Source: Falsirhodobacter deserti
GTDB taxonomy: Bacteria; Pseudomonadota; Alphaproteobacteria; Rhodobacterales; Rhodobacteraceae
Length of the DNA: 64,000 bases
Assembly (NCBI RefSeq): GCF_004015795.1
Contig: NZ_ML137220.1
Coordinates: forward strand, 90,903-154,902
Reading direction: 5' to 3'
Position numbers and translations under genes: made by a program. Positions 33,904 to 43,298 of the stretch are shown here, piece by piece (within the stretch, counting starts at the first letter, position 1; the number at the start of each line of letters is the position of its first letter). Below the pieces are notes generated by a model that was not told the DNA's origin, made no database searches, and was given only the letters and a program-made list of their open reading frames with translations.

Positions 33904-35118
33904 TCAGGCCGGACCGGCACCTTGTGTTGCCGTATGGACCGCATAAAGCGACTGGCTCGCCGTCATGAACAGTTGGTTGCGCTTCGGGCCTCCGAAACAC
34001 AGGTTGCCGCACACCTCTGGCAGGCGGATGCGGCCAAGCAGCTTACCCTCGGGCGACCAGCAGGTCACGCCGTTATACCCCACGTTTCGCCCGGCATTGG
34101 ATGAGGACCAGACATTGCCATAAACGTCGACGGCCAAGCCGTCCGGCCCGCACTTCACCCCGTCAACGACGCAGTCGGTGAAGATGCGCCCGTTCGTTGC
34201 CTTGCCATCGGCAACGTCGAACACGAAGATCACGCCCTCGCCGCCGGGGCCCTGATCGCCCGGCCCCTTTCCGGTCGATGCGATGTAAAGCCGGTCCTCG
34301 TTCGGGGAGAAGGCAAGCCCGTTGGGATCGGGGACAGTCCCCTCGTCGACAACCTGCGTGACAACACCATCGGCATCCACGCGATAGGTGGCGGTGGGCA
34401 ATTCGCGCTGCAAGGTGCCGATCTCGGGCGGTTGGCCAAGCCGGTTGTTGATCAGCCCGTCAGGATTGGTTGGCCCGCCGGGCGCGCCCACGGCCCCTTC
34501 GTAAAGCTGGCCGCCATAGGGCGGATCGGTGAACCAGTAGCTGCCATCGGTATGGGCCACGACATCGTTCGGAGAGTTGAGGGGTTTTCCCTCGAAGGCA
34601 TCCGCGATGATCGTCACCGAACCATCAAGTTCATACCGGACAACGCGGCGGGTCAGATGCTCGCAGGAAAGCTGGCGCCCCTGATGATCGAAGCTGTTCC
34701 CGTTGGAATTGTTGGAAGGCAGCCGGAACGTGCTGACATGCCCGTCCTCGCTAAGATAGCGAAGCTGACGGTTGTTCGGAATGTCCGACCATACAAGGTA
34801 CTTGCCCACCCCGTTCCACGCCGGCCCTTCCGCCCAAAGAGCGCCCGTCCAAAGCCGCTGGATAGGTGCATTGGGCTGTGCAAGGGCATCGAATGCCGGA
34901 TCGACGGTGATGACGTCAGGGTCAGAGAAGTAAACGTTGGGCGCGCCTTCGGGCCCGAAATCGCGCGGCGGGTTGGTGATCGTCGAAGGTGGCTCTGCCC
35001 GGGCGGCCGTGGTCGATTCCTGCGCATTGGCCGCGCTGAAGGCCAGCCCTGCGGTACCCGCACTGATCGCCCCGATTGCCTCCCGCCGGGACAGTCCGTG
35101 CATGAAACGTCTTGTCAT
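33904..35118 (-). CDS. SMP-30/gluconolactonase-like protein with Tat signal
   Basis: A 404-residue protein. The N-terminus MTRRFMHGLSRREAIGAIS carries a twin-arginine motif (SRREAIG) and is followed by an AxA-type cleavage site at SAANAQ. The mature part is a six-bladed propeller of the SMP-30/gluconolaconase type: WTGALWAEGPAWNG, SPNDVVAHTDGSYWFTDPPYG, VPDPNGLAFSPNEDRLYI and CGPDGLAVDVYGNVW supply the metal-site Glu, Asn and Asp. A periplasmic lactonase acting on a sugar or aromatic lactone is expected; substrate unknown. It is transcribed away from the PhoD-like gene. Confidence 0.85.
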   Translation of the reverse strand: MTRRFMHGLSRREAIGAISAGTAGLAFSAANAQESTTAARAEPPSTITNPPRDFGPEGAPNVYFSDPDVITVDPAFDALAQPNAPIQRLWTGALWAEGPAWNGVGKYLVWSDIPNNRQLRYLSEDGHVSTFRLPSNNSNGNSFDHQGRQLSCEHLTRRVVRYELDGSVTIIADAFEGKPLNSPNDVVAHTDGSYWFTDPPYGGQLYEGAVGAPGGPTNPDGLINNRLGQPPEIGTLQRELPTATYRVDADGVVTQVVDEGTVPDPNGLAFSPNEDRLYIASTGKGPGDQGPGGEGVIFVFDVADGKATNGRIFTDCVVDGVKCGPDGLAVDVYGNVWSSSNAGRNVGYNGVTCWSPEGKLLGRIRLPEVCGNLCFGGPKRNQLFMTASQSLYAVHTATQGAGPA

Positions 35119-35190
35119 GGTTTCCTCCCTTGCGCCGGCTTGGCGCCAGCCAAGCCTACATGGTTGAAAATCGACCTGTCCAAGATTCGC

Positions 35191-35292
35191 ATGCGCCGGA
35201 TGATGCGGTATTCCCCGAACGGCGGCTTGCTTTTCCTGACAGGCACCGGCGATCTGGTGCTGGCGGCCGGGCTGGTTTACGCAGGGGTATGA
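35191..35292 (+). CDS. possible 33-residue membrane peptide upstream of the PhoD-like gene
   Basis: A short frame starting at ATG 35191 encodes two arginine-rich turns and one hydrophobic helix (GGLLFLTGTGDLVLAAGLVY) and stops at 35292, exactly overlapping the ATG of the PhoD-like gene (ATGA). The overlap is the same as in real gene pairs of this window and the sequence is membrane-like, but there is no clear ribosome site and no known homologue. It could be a translational leader or chance. Confidence 0.3.
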   Translation: MRRMMRYSPNGGLLFLTGTGDLVLAAGLVYAGV

Positions 35293-36698
35293 AAATTCAC
35301 GGGCCAGTTCTTTTCCTTGATGATGCGACTCCGGACGGGCTGCATCTTGCCGCGTTGTTCATTGCGCCGAAGGGCCAGCGGCCCCCTCCGGTGGAAACGG
35401 CTGCCCGGTCCAGTCCGGCGGTTGCAATTGCCGAATATGACACGATGACGGTCTACCGCGCCCGTTTCCTGCTTGGGAACGAAGGCGAATACCGCTGGAA
35501 CGGCACCACCTTTGCTGTCCAGACCGGCACGTCCGACCAGATGCGCATCGCCTATGTTTCCTGCAACGGCGAAGAGATCGGCGATCTGCATCGTGAAGGG
35601 TCCGAACGTAACGCGATGTGGGCGCGCTTGTGCAGGGATCACGCAGCACAACCTTTTTCGATCCTGCTGCACGGCGGCGATCAAGTTTATGCGGACGAAG
35701 CGACGGATGGTCATGCCCTGACCGCAGATTGGCCGGGCATGCCGGCGGAGACGCCTTCACCCGAAGCGCTGGCCGACCTGCGGCATCATCTGCGAGAGCG
35801 ATTTTTGCAACGCTATGTCGCCCTCTACGCTTCGCCGGAATTCGCATGGGCCGTGGCGCGCATCCCGTCCCTGATGCAGTGGGACGATCACGACATCTGC
35901 GATGGGTGGGGCTCTCTTCAGCGCGAGGCGACGGATTCAGCCATTGGACAGGCGCTTTTCGCTGCGGCGCGGGAGGCTTTTCTGGTGTTTCAGGCCGCCG
36001 CCGCCGAGGGCGATCTGCCCCCGCGTTTTGCCGATCCGGCGGGCGGGCATCTTGGGTGGAGCATCCGCATTCCGAAGCTGCGCCTGCTGGCGCCGGATCT
36101 GCGATCCGAACGCACCCGGCGTCGCATCATGGGGCGGGGCGGTTGGGCTTTTCTTGACGGGCAGGAAGAACCCGGACCGGATGAACGCTGCGTTGTGATG
36201 TCAAGCGTGCCCCTGCTTGGGCCGCGCCTTTCGCTTCTGGAAACGCTGATGATACTGGTTCCGCAGATGCAGCGGTTCGAGGATGACCTGCGCGACCAGT
36301 GGCAAAGCCACGCACATCGGGACGAATGGCAGCGAATGCTGCGCCTCATGGTTCGGCTGGGGGGCAACGGGCGCAATGTGGTTGCGCTGTCGGGCGAGAT
36401 TCACTTGGCCACCCGGGCAGAGATGGGCATGGACGGCGGCGTGCTGCTGCACCAACTGGTTGCGTCGGGCATTTCGCACCGTCCACCGCCGAAGGCTTGG
36501 GCCCGCTTCCTTGGGCTTCTCTCAAGCATTGGTGATGCGCCACTTCCCGGCCGCCCGATCCGGATGCAGCGCATTCCGGGCCAGAAGGGGCGCTATGTGG
36601 CAGAACGCAACTACCTGACCCTGTGCAGGGAAGGGGATACGTGGCGGGCGCAGTGGGAGTTCGAGAACAGCGGCACATCACCCGCGCTTGACCTTTGA
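35289..36698 (+). CDS. PhoD-like metallophosphatase
   Basis: A 469-residue protein with the PhoD-type phosphoesterase motifs: YVSCNG, LLHGGDQVYADE, LMQWDDHDICDGWGS and ALSGEIH. These residues bind the metal pair in alkaline phosphatase D. There is no Tat or Sec signal, unlike secreted PhoD, so it may be cytoplasmic. ATG 35289 follows AGGGG closely; the longer frame upstream to 35112 overlaps the divergent gene's start and is unlikely. It converges with the lactonase gene with 39 bases between. Confidence 0.85.
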   Translation: MKIHGPVLFLDDATPDGLHLAALFIAPKGQRPPPVETAARSSPAVAIAEYDTMTVYRARFLLGNEGEYRWNGTTFAVQTGTSDQMRIAYVSCNGEEIGDLHREGSERNAMWARLCRDHAAQPFSILLHGGDQVYADEATDGHALTADWPGMPAETPSPEALADLRHHLRERFLQRYVALYASPEFAWAVARIPSLMQWDDHDICDGWGSLQREATDSAIGQALFAAAREAFLVFQAAAAEGDLPPRFADPAGGHLGWSIRIPKLRLLAPDLRSERTRRRIMGRGGWAFLDGQEEPGPDERCVVMSSVPLLGPRLSLLETLMILVPQMQRFEDDLRDQWQSHAHRDEWQRMLRLMVRLGGNGRNVVALSGEIHLATRAEMGMDGGVLLHQLVASGISHRPPPKAWARFLGLLSSIGDAPLPGRPIRMQRIPGQKGRYVAERNYLTLCREGDTWRAQWEFENSGTSPALDL

Positions 36699-36737
36699 CG
36701 GCATGTAAAGCACACGCCTGCGAGGCCGGCGCTTGTT

Positions 36738-37538
36738 TCAAAGATCATAGAATTGCGTGGCCGAGCCGCCAAATACCTTTGCATGATCCCCCGGCGCCAC
36801 GATCTGTTGCGCCACCGCCAGCCACCTTTCATAGTTGCCCGCAAGGTTCAGCACCGGCCAGTCGCTGCCCCACATCACGCGGTTCGCCCCGAACGCGCCG
36901 ATGACGTGATCGGCCACGGGGCGCAAAGAATCGGCGGACCAGTCGCGGCCGCATTCATTCGCAAGGCCCGAGAGCTTGCAGAAGATCTGTGGATGCACGG
37001 CAAGGGACGCGATCCCGCTCCTCCACGCGTCGGTGATCGGGAAAACTGGCTTGGCGCAATGGTCCACCACGATCGGCAGGGCTGGGATCAGGCGCGCCAG
37101 CCGGTCGATGACGGGAAGGTGGCGCGGGGTGATCAGCGCATCCATCCGCAGGCCGCGCGCCGCCACCTTGCGCAAGCCTTCGATGACCCGCTCTCGCAAC
37201 ACCCAGGCTGTATCGGCAATGTCCTGCAACATCGGGCGGATGCCCCGCAGGGCCGGATGGCCGATCCGTTGCAGTTGCGCATCCACGTCGCCCTCCAGAT
37301 CGATCCAGCCAACAACGCCGCGCACCAGCGGAGTGCGGTCGGCAATCTCTAGCAGGAACAGCGTCTCCTCCACGGTTGGCGCGGCCTGCACCAGAACAGT
37401 GCCGTCGATCCCGCCCTTTTCGGCCAGCGGGTGCAGGTCGGCGGGCAGGTGGTCACGCCGGATCGCTGCAACGCTGTCATCCATCCAGCCGTAGTCGCCC
37501 CGCGAGATACGCCAGAAGTGCTGATGTGCATCTATCAT
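36738..37538 (-). CDS. amidohydrolase-family sugar lactonase (L-fuconolactonase-like)
   Basis: A 266-residue amidohydrolase of the COG3618 type. It starts with the metal-binding motif MIDAHQHFW, then IVVDHCAKP (metal His), FCKLSGL and MWGSDWPV with the catalytic Asp. Known members open L-fucono-, L-rhamnono- or galactono-lactones. Next to an aldose dehydrogenase, it fits step two of the L-fucose pathway. ATG 37538 begins the conserved part; a TTG at 37562 would add eight residues. It diverges from the dehydrogenase across a 57-base gap. Confidence 0.85.
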   Translation of the reverse strand: MIDAHQHFWRISRGDYGWMDDSVAAIRRDHLPADLHPLAEKGGIDGTVLVQAAPTVEETLFLLEIADRTPLVRGVVGWIDLEGDVDAQLQRIGHPALRGIRPMLQDIADTAWVLRERVIEGLRKVAARGLRMDALITPRHLPVIDRLARLIPALPIVVDHCAKPVFPITDAWRSGIASLAVHPQIFCKLSGLANECGRDWSADSLRPVADHVIGAFGANRVMWGSDWPVLNLAGNYERWLAVAQQIVAPGDHAKVFGGSATQFYDL

Positions 37539-37558
37539 CGCTTGCCACACTGGATGTT

Positions 37559-37575
37559 CCAAATAATAATGAACC
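37559..37575. promoter_or_regulatory. possible second operator of the fucose-type regulon
   Basis: CCAAATAATAATGAACC lies in the 57-base gap between the divergent lactonase and aldose dehydrogenase genes. It resembles one arm of the long dyad at 39452-39506 (TTTAATAATTTG). The similarity is only in the AT-rich core. Confidence 0.3.
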
Positions 37576-37595
37576 GTATGAAGAAGGGGTTCGGG

Positions 37596-38549
37596 ATGTC
37601 AATCATCAGGCGAAACCGTATCGGGCAGACGGATGTGACGGTTACCGAAATTTCGTTCGGCGGGGCGAGCATCGGGAACCTGTATCGCGAGGCCTCGGAT
37701 GCGGCGGCAGAGGACGTACTGGAGACGGCCTGGAGGGCTGGCATCCGTTACTTCGACACCGCCCCGCATTACGGGCGCGGGCTGTCGGAACAGCGGCTTG
37801 GGCGCTTCCTGAAGGGGCGGGACGGTTTCACACTTTCCACCAAGGTAGGGCGGGTCCTTTCGCCCGCACGGGCCCCGATTGCCGAGGCGGATCACTATAT
37901 CAACCCGTTGCAGAACGATGTCCGCTACGACTATTCCGGCGACGGGATCGAGGAGAGCTTCGAGCAGAGCCTTGACCGGCTGGGCGTCAGCCATGTCGAT
38001 ATTCTTTACGTTCATGATCTGGGCGCCGTCACCCACGGTGCCAACCACGCGGCACATCTGGAGGCGTTTCTTGGCTCCGGCCATGACCGCCTGATGCGGC
38101 TGAAGCGGGCGGGGCGGATCGGCGCGTTCGGGCTGGGCGTCAACGAATGCGGGATTTGCCTGCAGGTGATGGACCACGCGCCGCTGGACGTGATCCTTCT
38201 GGCGGGCAGGCTGACCCTGCTGGACCGGTCGGCCGAGGCGGAACTGGTGCCGCGCTGCCGCAAGGCGGGGACAAGCCTTGTGCTTGGGGGCATCTTCAAT
38301 TCCGGCATCCTTGCAACGGGGCCGGTGGCGGGGGCAACCTATGACTACGCCCCGGCGCCGCAGGATGTGCTGGACCGCGTTGCCGCCTTGCAGGCCGCGG
38401 CGGGAGCGGTCCCGCTGGCCACTGCCGCGCTTCGCTTCGCGCATCAGCATCCTGCAGCGGCATCGGTCCTGCTTGGCACGGCGGATGCCGGCATGTTGCG
38501 GCGCAATCTTGCCGCCCTGTCAGCCGAGGGCGTGATGCCGCAAGGATGA
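37596..38549 (+). CDS. aldo/keto reductase, L-fucose (D-threo-aldose) 1-dehydrogenase-like
   Basis: A 317-residue aldo/keto reductase. The catalytic set is visible: D and Y in RYFDTAPHYGRGLSE, K in LSTKVG, H in ILYVHDLG. The sequence start (RNRIGQTDVTVTEISFGGASIGNLY) and overall form match D-threo-aldose 1-dehydrogenase/L-fucose dehydrogenase, which oxidises the sugar to its lactone with NAD(P)+. AAGGGG is seven bases before ATG 37596. Its end overlaps the convergent GntR gene by 30 bases. Confidence 0.85.
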   Translation: MSIIRRNRIGQTDVTVTEISFGGASIGNLYREASDAAAEDVLETAWRAGIRYFDTAPHYGRGLSEQRLGRFLKGRDGFTLSTKVGRVLSPARAPIAEADHYINPLQNDVRYDYSGDGIEESFEQSLDRLGVSHVDILYVHDLGAVTHGANHAAHLEAFLGSGHDRLMRLKRAGRIGAFGLGVNECGICLQVMDHAPLDVILLAGRLTLLDRSAEAELVPRCRKAGTSLVLGGIFNSGILATGPVAGATYDYAPAPQDVLDRVAALQAAAGAVPLATAALRFAHQHPAAASVLLGTADAGMLRRNLAALSAEGVMPQG

Positions 38550-39422
38550 CAGCAGCGTCGACTTGGAGGTTCGCAGGTGCTGGCGCGCCGCCTCGCAGGC
38601 GCGGGGGGCGTCGCGGGCCTCCAATGCGTCGATCACGGCCAGATGTTCGTTGATGGCGGCAAGGTTCCGGTCCATCTCGTGCGTTTTGTCCCACATGTAA
38701 TGATAGTGGAATATCAACGATATGACCTTCTGCGATTCCGCCATGAAGCGGTTGCGGACGACGGAGTTGATCGCCTCGTGGAACGCTTCGTCCAGCTTGG
38801 AAAATTCATGGAAATCGGTGGCGATACGGTCGGCCAGCGCCAGATGCGCCGCCCGCAGCTCGGCCAGCCGCTGCCAGACCGGATGATCCACCGGCGCCTC
38901 TGCCACCTTGGCAATGGCGTCAAGCTCCAGGATCAGGCGGAAATCCGAAAGCTCGATCGCGAAATCCTTGGTAAAGCCGCGCAGTATCCAGCCGCCGCGG
39001 GGCCGGCGTGCAACAAGCCCGAACCGGCTGAGGCTGGCAAGAAACTCCTTCAGGTCGTGCGGGGCCACATCGAAGGTGCGGGCAAGTTCCGCAACCGAAA
39101 GTGGCGTATCGGCGGGCACGTCGAAGCGCAGCACCCAGTCCAGAAACCGCTTTTCCAACTGGTCCCGCCCGCCGGACGTGTCGGGCAGGGCGATCCGGTC
39201 GGCGGTGAGGGGCGCGCGCAGAAGATGCTTGGCGCGCCCGTCCCATGCAACGATGCCAAGATCGGCCATCCTTGTCAGGCAGCGGCGCACGACGGTGCGG
39301 CTGACGCCAGCAGCCTCGCTCAGCGTGGCCTCGGCAGGAAGTTCGGCACCTGCAGGCATCGTGGCGCAGAAATCCAGCAAGTGGTTGAACGCTTCGCGAA
39401 AGCGGGTGTCGCTGCGTGCCAT
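38520..39422 (-). CDS. GntR-family regulator, FCD subfamily, with an extra winged-helix segment
   Basis: A 300-residue regulator. The N-terminal winged helix (FREAFNHLLDFCATMPAGAELPAEATLSEAAGVSRTVVRRCL) is followed by a second helical segment with LSVAELARTFDVAPHDLKEFLASLSRFGLV, which looks like another winged helix, and then an FCD ligand domain (DFRLILELDAIA..., FHEAINSVVRN, HYHYMWDKTHEMDRNLAAINEHLAVIDAL) with the His residues that bind metal in this group. ATG 39422 follows AGGGGAAG. A 55-bp dyad lies 29 bases upstream, between it and the divergent transporter operon, which it most likely controls. Confidence 0.88.
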   Translation of the reverse strand: MARSDTRFREAFNHLLDFCATMPAGAELPAEATLSEAAGVSRTVVRRCLTRMADLGIVAWDGRAKHLLRAPLTADRIALPDTSGGRDQLEKRFLDWVLRFDVPADTPLSVAELARTFDVAPHDLKEFLASLSRFGLVARRPRGGWILRGFTKDFAIELSDFRLILELDAIAKVAEAPVDHPVWQRLAELRAAHLALADRIATDFHEFSKLDEAFHEAINSVVRNRFMAESQKVISLIFHYHYMWDKTHEMDRNLAAINEHLAVIDALEARDAPRACEAARQHLRTSKSTLLSSLRHHALG

Positions 39423-39451
39423 GATCTTCCCCTGCCTGACCTTCCGTCCAG

Positions 39452-39506
39452 AATTATTAAACACCATTGACAGGTGCAAGCCACCTGCTCAATGTATTTA
39501 ATAATT
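39452..39506. promoter_or_regulatory. long dyad operator between gntR and the sugar-transporter operon
   Basis: Two 25-base arms face each other around CAAGC. The left arm is AATTATTAAACAC, CATTGAC and AGGTG; the right arm is its complement, CACCTGC, TCAATG, TA, TTTAATAATT, with only one base shifted and few mismatches. Outer (AATTATTAAA) and inner (AGGTG) blocks are perfect. A TTGACA at 39467-39472 inside the dyad could be the -35 element of the rightward promoter, so binding would block it. Confidence 0.7.
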
Positions 39507-39531
39507 TGATTCAGTCGGTCTGGGGGGAGCG

Positions 39532-40557
39532 GTGTCGGATGCAAGGATCTCGTGGGATGATCGGCGGGGGCGCAGGTTCGTGATCGGCCGCGACCAGATG
39601 CACCGCGCTTCGGCGCTGCTGACGCTGATGCTGCTGATCCTTGGCTTCGCGATGGCCAGCCCGGCCTTCTTTTCGGTGAACAACGGGCTGACGATCCTGC
39701 TGCAAACTTCCGTCATCGGGCTTCTGGGGATCGGGCTGACGCTGGTGATCATCACAGGCGGCATTGACCTGTCGGTGGGTTCGGTCCTTGCGCTTTCTGG
39801 CGTCGTGTCGGCGATGAGCGTGAAGGCAGGCCTGCCCGTGATGCCCGCGATGTGCGTGGGCATCATCGCGGGGGCGGCCTGCGGTGCGTTCAACGGGGTG
39901 GTGATCACCCGGCTGCGCATCCCGCCTTTCGTGGCCACGCTGGGCATGATGCTGATCGCGCGTGGCGTGGCGCTGCAACTGACTGGCGCGGCCCCCATTT
40001 CGCAGCTGGGCGAGGGGTTCGGCTGGCTGGGCAACGGCGCCCTCTTCCGCATGGTGGAGATGCAGCCGAACGGCTTTCCGCGTGTCATCTTTCCCGGCGT
40101 TCCCTATCCTGCGATCCTGCTGCTGGTCGTTGCCATCGCAGCGACCTACCTGCTGCGCCGCCGCAGGATCGGGCGGCACCTTTACGCCACGGGATCGAAC
40201 GAGGAAGCGGCCCGCCTGTCCGGCGTTAAGGTCGATTGGACCAAGATGTATGCCTATACGATGTCGGGTGCGCTGGCGGGGCTGGCCGGCAACGTGCTGA
40301 TGTCGCGCCTTGTGACGGCCCAGCCAAGCGAGGGCGTGATGTACGAACTCGACGCCATCGCGGCGGCGGTGATCGGGGGGGCTTCCTTGTCCGGGGGGGT
40401 GGGCACCATCTCGGGCACGATGATCGGGGCGTTCATCATCGGCATCCTGCGCAATGGGCTGAACATGGCCGGCGTGTCGGCCTTCATCCAGCAGATCGTC
40501 ATCGGCCTTGTCGTCATCGGCGCCGTCTGGATCGACCAGGTTCGCAACCGGCGCTGA
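39532..40557 (+). CDS. CUT2-family sugar ABC transporter permease
   Basis: A 341-residue RbsC/FrcC-type permease with about nine membrane helices and the signature GIGLTLVIITGGIDLSVGSVLAL, then LYATGSNEEAARLSGV and the motif ELDAIAAAVIGGASLSGGVGT. GTG 39532 has GGGGGGAG five bases upstream. First gene of the operon; the binding protein follows after 23 bases. Confidence 0.92.
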   Translation: MSDARISWDDRRGRRFVIGRDQMHRASALLTLMLLILGFAMASPAFFSVNNGLTILLQTSVIGLLGIGLTLVIITGGIDLSVGSVLALSGVVSAMSVKAGLPVMPAMCVGIIAGAACGAFNGVVITRLRIPPFVATLGMMLIARGVALQLTGAAPISQLGEGFGWLGNGALFRMVEMQPNGFPRVIFPGVPYPAILLLVVAIAATYLLRRRRIGRHLYATGSNEEAARLSGVKVDWTKMYAYTMSGALAGLAGNVLMSRLVTAQPSEGVMYELDAIAAAVIGGASLSGGVGTISGTMIGAFIIGILRNGLNMAGVSAFIQQIVIGLVVIGAVWIDQVRNRR

Positions 40558-40580
40558 ACATAACAAAGGGGAGGATTACC

Positions 40581-41519
40581 ATGAAACATCTGAAGACGCT
40601 TCTGGCCGTCTCGGCCATCGCGCTGACCGCGGGAGCCGCCCATGCGGGGGAAATCGCGGTCATCGTGAAGACCACGAACTCCAACTTCTGGCAGAACGTG
40701 AACAAGGGCGCGCAGGCCGCGATCGACGGTCAGTCGGAACACACGCTCAGCTTCGACGGGCCGGCATCGGAAAGCGCCGTCGCCGATCAGGTCAGCCTTG
40801 TGGAAAACGCGATCAACCGCGGCGTCGCGGGCATCGTGCTGGCCCCCTCCGATCCGGAGGCGCTGATCCCCGTGGTCCGCCGCGCGTTTGAAAGCGCGAT
40901 CCCGGTTGTCATCATCGACAGTGCGTTGGGCGAAGGCGGCAAGGGCAGCTATCAGGCGTTTCTGTCCACCGACAATTGCGCTGCGGGCGAACAGGTCGCA
41001 AAGCGCATGATCGACGAGGCTGGCACCACCGGCAAGGTCGGCATCATGTCCTATGTCGCGGGTGTGGGATCGGAAATCGGGCGCGTCGGCTGCTTCACAG
41101 AATATCTGACCGCCAATTCGGATCTGGAGGTGGTGGGCCCGCTTTATTCGCAAAGCCAGATGGCGAATGCGCTGAACCAGACGACCGACATGCTGGCCTC
41201 GAACCCCGATCTGGTGGGCATCTTCGGGGCGAATGAACCCACCGCCGTGGGCATGGGCCGCGCGATCATGCAGGCTGGCAAGGCGGGGCAGCTTGTCGCG
41301 CTTGGCTTTGATGGCAACGCCGATCTGCAGCAGTTCGTGCGCGACGGCGTGCTGACGGCGACGGCAGTGCAAGGGTCCTTTGCGATGGGCGAACAGGGCG
41401 TCCAAACCGTGATGGACATCCTGAACGGCGAAACGGTGGAAAGCTTCATCAACACCGGCGTCGTGATGGTGGACCAGTCCAACGTGGATTCCGCCGAAGC
41501 GCAGAACGTTCTTTACTGA
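40581..41519 (+). CDS. sugar ABC transporter substrate-binding protein (RbsB-like)
   Basis: A 312-residue type I periplasmic binding protein. Signal peptide MKHLKTLLAVSAIALTAGAAHAG, then IAVIVKTTNSNFWQNVNKGAQAA and APSDPEALIPVVRRA, VIIDSAL, ALGFDGNADLQQFVRDG in the ribose-binding-protein pattern. GGGGAGG lies seven bases before the start. Ligand probably the aldose degraded by the operon (L-fucose or a relative). Confidence 0.9.
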   Translation: MKHLKTLLAVSAIALTAGAAHAGEIAVIVKTTNSNFWQNVNKGAQAAIDGQSEHTLSFDGPASESAVADQVSLVENAINRGVAGIVLAPSDPEALIPVVRRAFESAIPVVIIDSALGEGGKGSYQAFLSTDNCAAGEQVAKRMIDEAGTTGKVGIMSYVAGVGSEIGRVGCFTEYLTANSDLEVVGPLYSQSQMANALNQTTDMLASNPDLVGIFGANEPTAVGMGRAIMQAGKAGQLVALGFDGNADLQQFVRDGVLTATAVQGSFAMGEQGVQTVMDILNGETVESFINTGVVMVDQSNVDSAEAQNVLY

Positions 41520-41541
41520 TCCCCGCGAACAGGAGCCCGCC

Positions 41542-42318
41542 ATGTCGCAACAGCCGCTGGTCGAGATGATCGACATCGAAAAGCACTTCGGCGGGATCCG
41601 CGCGGTGGAGCATGTCTCCATCGACCTTTATCCGGGCGAGGTGGTGGGCCTTCTGGGCCATAACGGCGCGGGCAAATCCTGTCTGATGCGCATCCTGGCC
41701 GGTGCGATGATCCCCAGCAGCGGGGAGATCCGCGTCGGTGGCACCCCCGTTCGCTTCGGCACCCCCATCGATGCCCGCGACCACGGGATCGAGACGATCT
41801 ATCAGACGCTGGCACTGGCCGATCATCTGGACGCGCCCGCCAACCTGTTTCTGGGGCGGGAGCTGCGGACCCGCTTCGGCAATCTTGACGAGGCCCGCAT
41901 GCTGCGCGCCGCGCGCGAGGTGCTGGCGCGTCTGAACCCCAACTTCCGCAACCTGCGCGATCCGGTGTCCAGCCTGTCGGGCGGGCAGCGGCAGGTCATC
42001 GCCATCGCGCGGGCGATCTATTTCGACACGAAGGTGCTGATCATGGACGAACCGACGGCGGCGCTTGGTCCGTCGGAAACGGCGATGGTCGCGGACCTGA
42101 TCCGCAAGCTGCGCGCAGACGGGATCGGCATCTTCCTTGTCAGCCATGACATGCATGACGTGTTTGAACTGTGCGACCGCGTGATCGTGATGAACAAGGG
42201 GCGCATCGTCGGCGCCCATCGCATCGACGAGGTGACGAAGGACGACGTGCTGAGCCTGATCGTGAAGGGCGAACTTCCCGCCGACTGGTCCGCCCGCAAC
42301 CTGGAGGCGGCGCAATGA
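41542..42318 (+). CDS. sugar ABC transporter ATP-binding protein, single-domain
   Basis: A 258-residue ATPase with Walker [11 protein letters not shown], signature [15 protein letters not shown] and Walker [13 protein letters not shown], with the switch His in LVSHDMHD. Only one ABC domain is present, half of the usual RbsA, as in FrcA-type systems. It overlaps the next gene by four bases (ATGA). Confidence 0.92.
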   Translation: MSQQPLVEMIDIEKHFGGIRAVEHVSIDLYPGEVVGLLGHNGAGKSCLMRILAGAMIPSSGEIRVGGTPVRFGTPIDARDHGIETIYQTLALADHLDAPANLFLGRELRTRFGNLDEARMLRAAREVLARLNPNFRNLRDPVSSLSGGQRQVIAIARAIYFDTKVLIMDEPTAALGPSETAMVADLIRKLRADGIGIFLVSHDMHDVFELCDRVIVMNKGRIVGAHRIDEVTKDDVLSLIVKGELPADWSARNLEAAQ

Positions 42319-43298
42319 AGGCCGGCATCTGCGTCGAACCCGGCCGGTTCGAGGTTCAGTCCCGCCCGCAGCCGGAGGTTCCCGAGGGGTGGGTGCTGGT
42401 GGACATCGCCGCCATCGGCATCTGCGGCACCGATTACCACATCTTCGAAGGCAAGCACCCGTTCCTCGAATACCCGCGCGTGATCGGACACGAACTTTCC
42501 GGGCACATCGCCAGCGGGCCGGATGCAGGACGGCTGGTGGTGGTGAACCCCTACCTTTCCTGCGGCACCTGCCGCGCCTGCCGCTGCGGCAAGCCCAACT
42601 GCTGCAGCAATATCGCAGTGCTGGGTGTGCATCGCGACGGCGGCATGTGTGCGCAGATCGCGGTTCCGGCGGGCAATCTTTATCCCGCCGACGGGCTGAC
42701 GCCGCAACAGGCCGCGATGGTGGAGTTTCTGGCGATCGGCGCGCACGCCGTCGCACGTTCGGGAGTGGGGGCGGGCGATCTGGTGCTGGTCACGGGGGCG
42801 GGGCCGATCGGGCTTGGCACGGCGCTGTTCGCACGGCTTGCTGGGGCAAAGGTGCATCTGATGGACATCAGCGCCAAGCGCCTTTCGCTTGCGCAAACCT
42901 TGAGCGGCTTTGATCACCTGCACCAGCCGGGCGACAGCATCCTGACAGGCGATCTGTCCGAAGGGTTTGACGCCGTGTTCGACGCAACCGGCAACGCCGC
43001 CGCGATCGAGGCGGGGTTCCCGCTGGTGGCCCATGGCGGCAGCACGGTTCTGGTCAGCGTGGTGAAAGGCGATATCCGGTTTTCCGACGCGGAATTCCAC
43101 AAGCGCGAAACCCGCATCATCGGCAGCCGTAACGCCCTTCGCGCCGATTTCGACCGTGTTATCGCCGCGATGCGCGACGGCGCGATCCCGACCGAGGCGT
43201 TGGTTTCGGCCACCGTGCCGCTGGCCGATCTGCCGGAACGTTTCCCGTCGCTGGTCCATGACCGCGACGGCATCGTCAAGATACTGGTGACCCCGTGA
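42315..43298 (+). CDS. zinc-dependent alcohol dehydrogenase family protein
   Basis: A 327-residue MDR dehydrogenase. The catalytic-zinc residues occur in [29 protein letters not shown], the structural-zinc cysteines in [14 protein letters not shown], and the NAD site in [15 protein letters not shown]. Related enzymes oxidise sugar acids or polyols (for example L-galactonate 5-dehydrogenase). Its place in the fucose-type pathway is unclear: the direct route needs no such enzyme, so it may handle a second substrate. It starts in the stop of the ATPase gene and ends in the start of the dehydratase gene. Confidence 0.85.
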   Translation: MKAGICVEPGRFEVQSRPQPEVPEGWVLVDIAAIGICGTDYHIFEGKHPFLEYPRVIGHELSGHIASGPDAGRLVVVNPYLSCGTCRACRCGKPNCCSNIAVLGVHRDGGMCAQIAVPAGNLYPADGLTPQQAAMVEFLAIGAHAVARSGVGAGDLVLVTGAGPIGLGTALFARLAGAKVHLMDISAKRLSLAQTLSGFDHLHQPGDSILTGDLSEGFDAVFDATGNAAAIEAGFPLVAHGGSTVLVSVVKGDIRFSDAEFHKRETRIIGSRNALRADFDRVIAAMRDGAIPTEALVSATVPLADLPERFPSLVHDRDGIVKILVTP

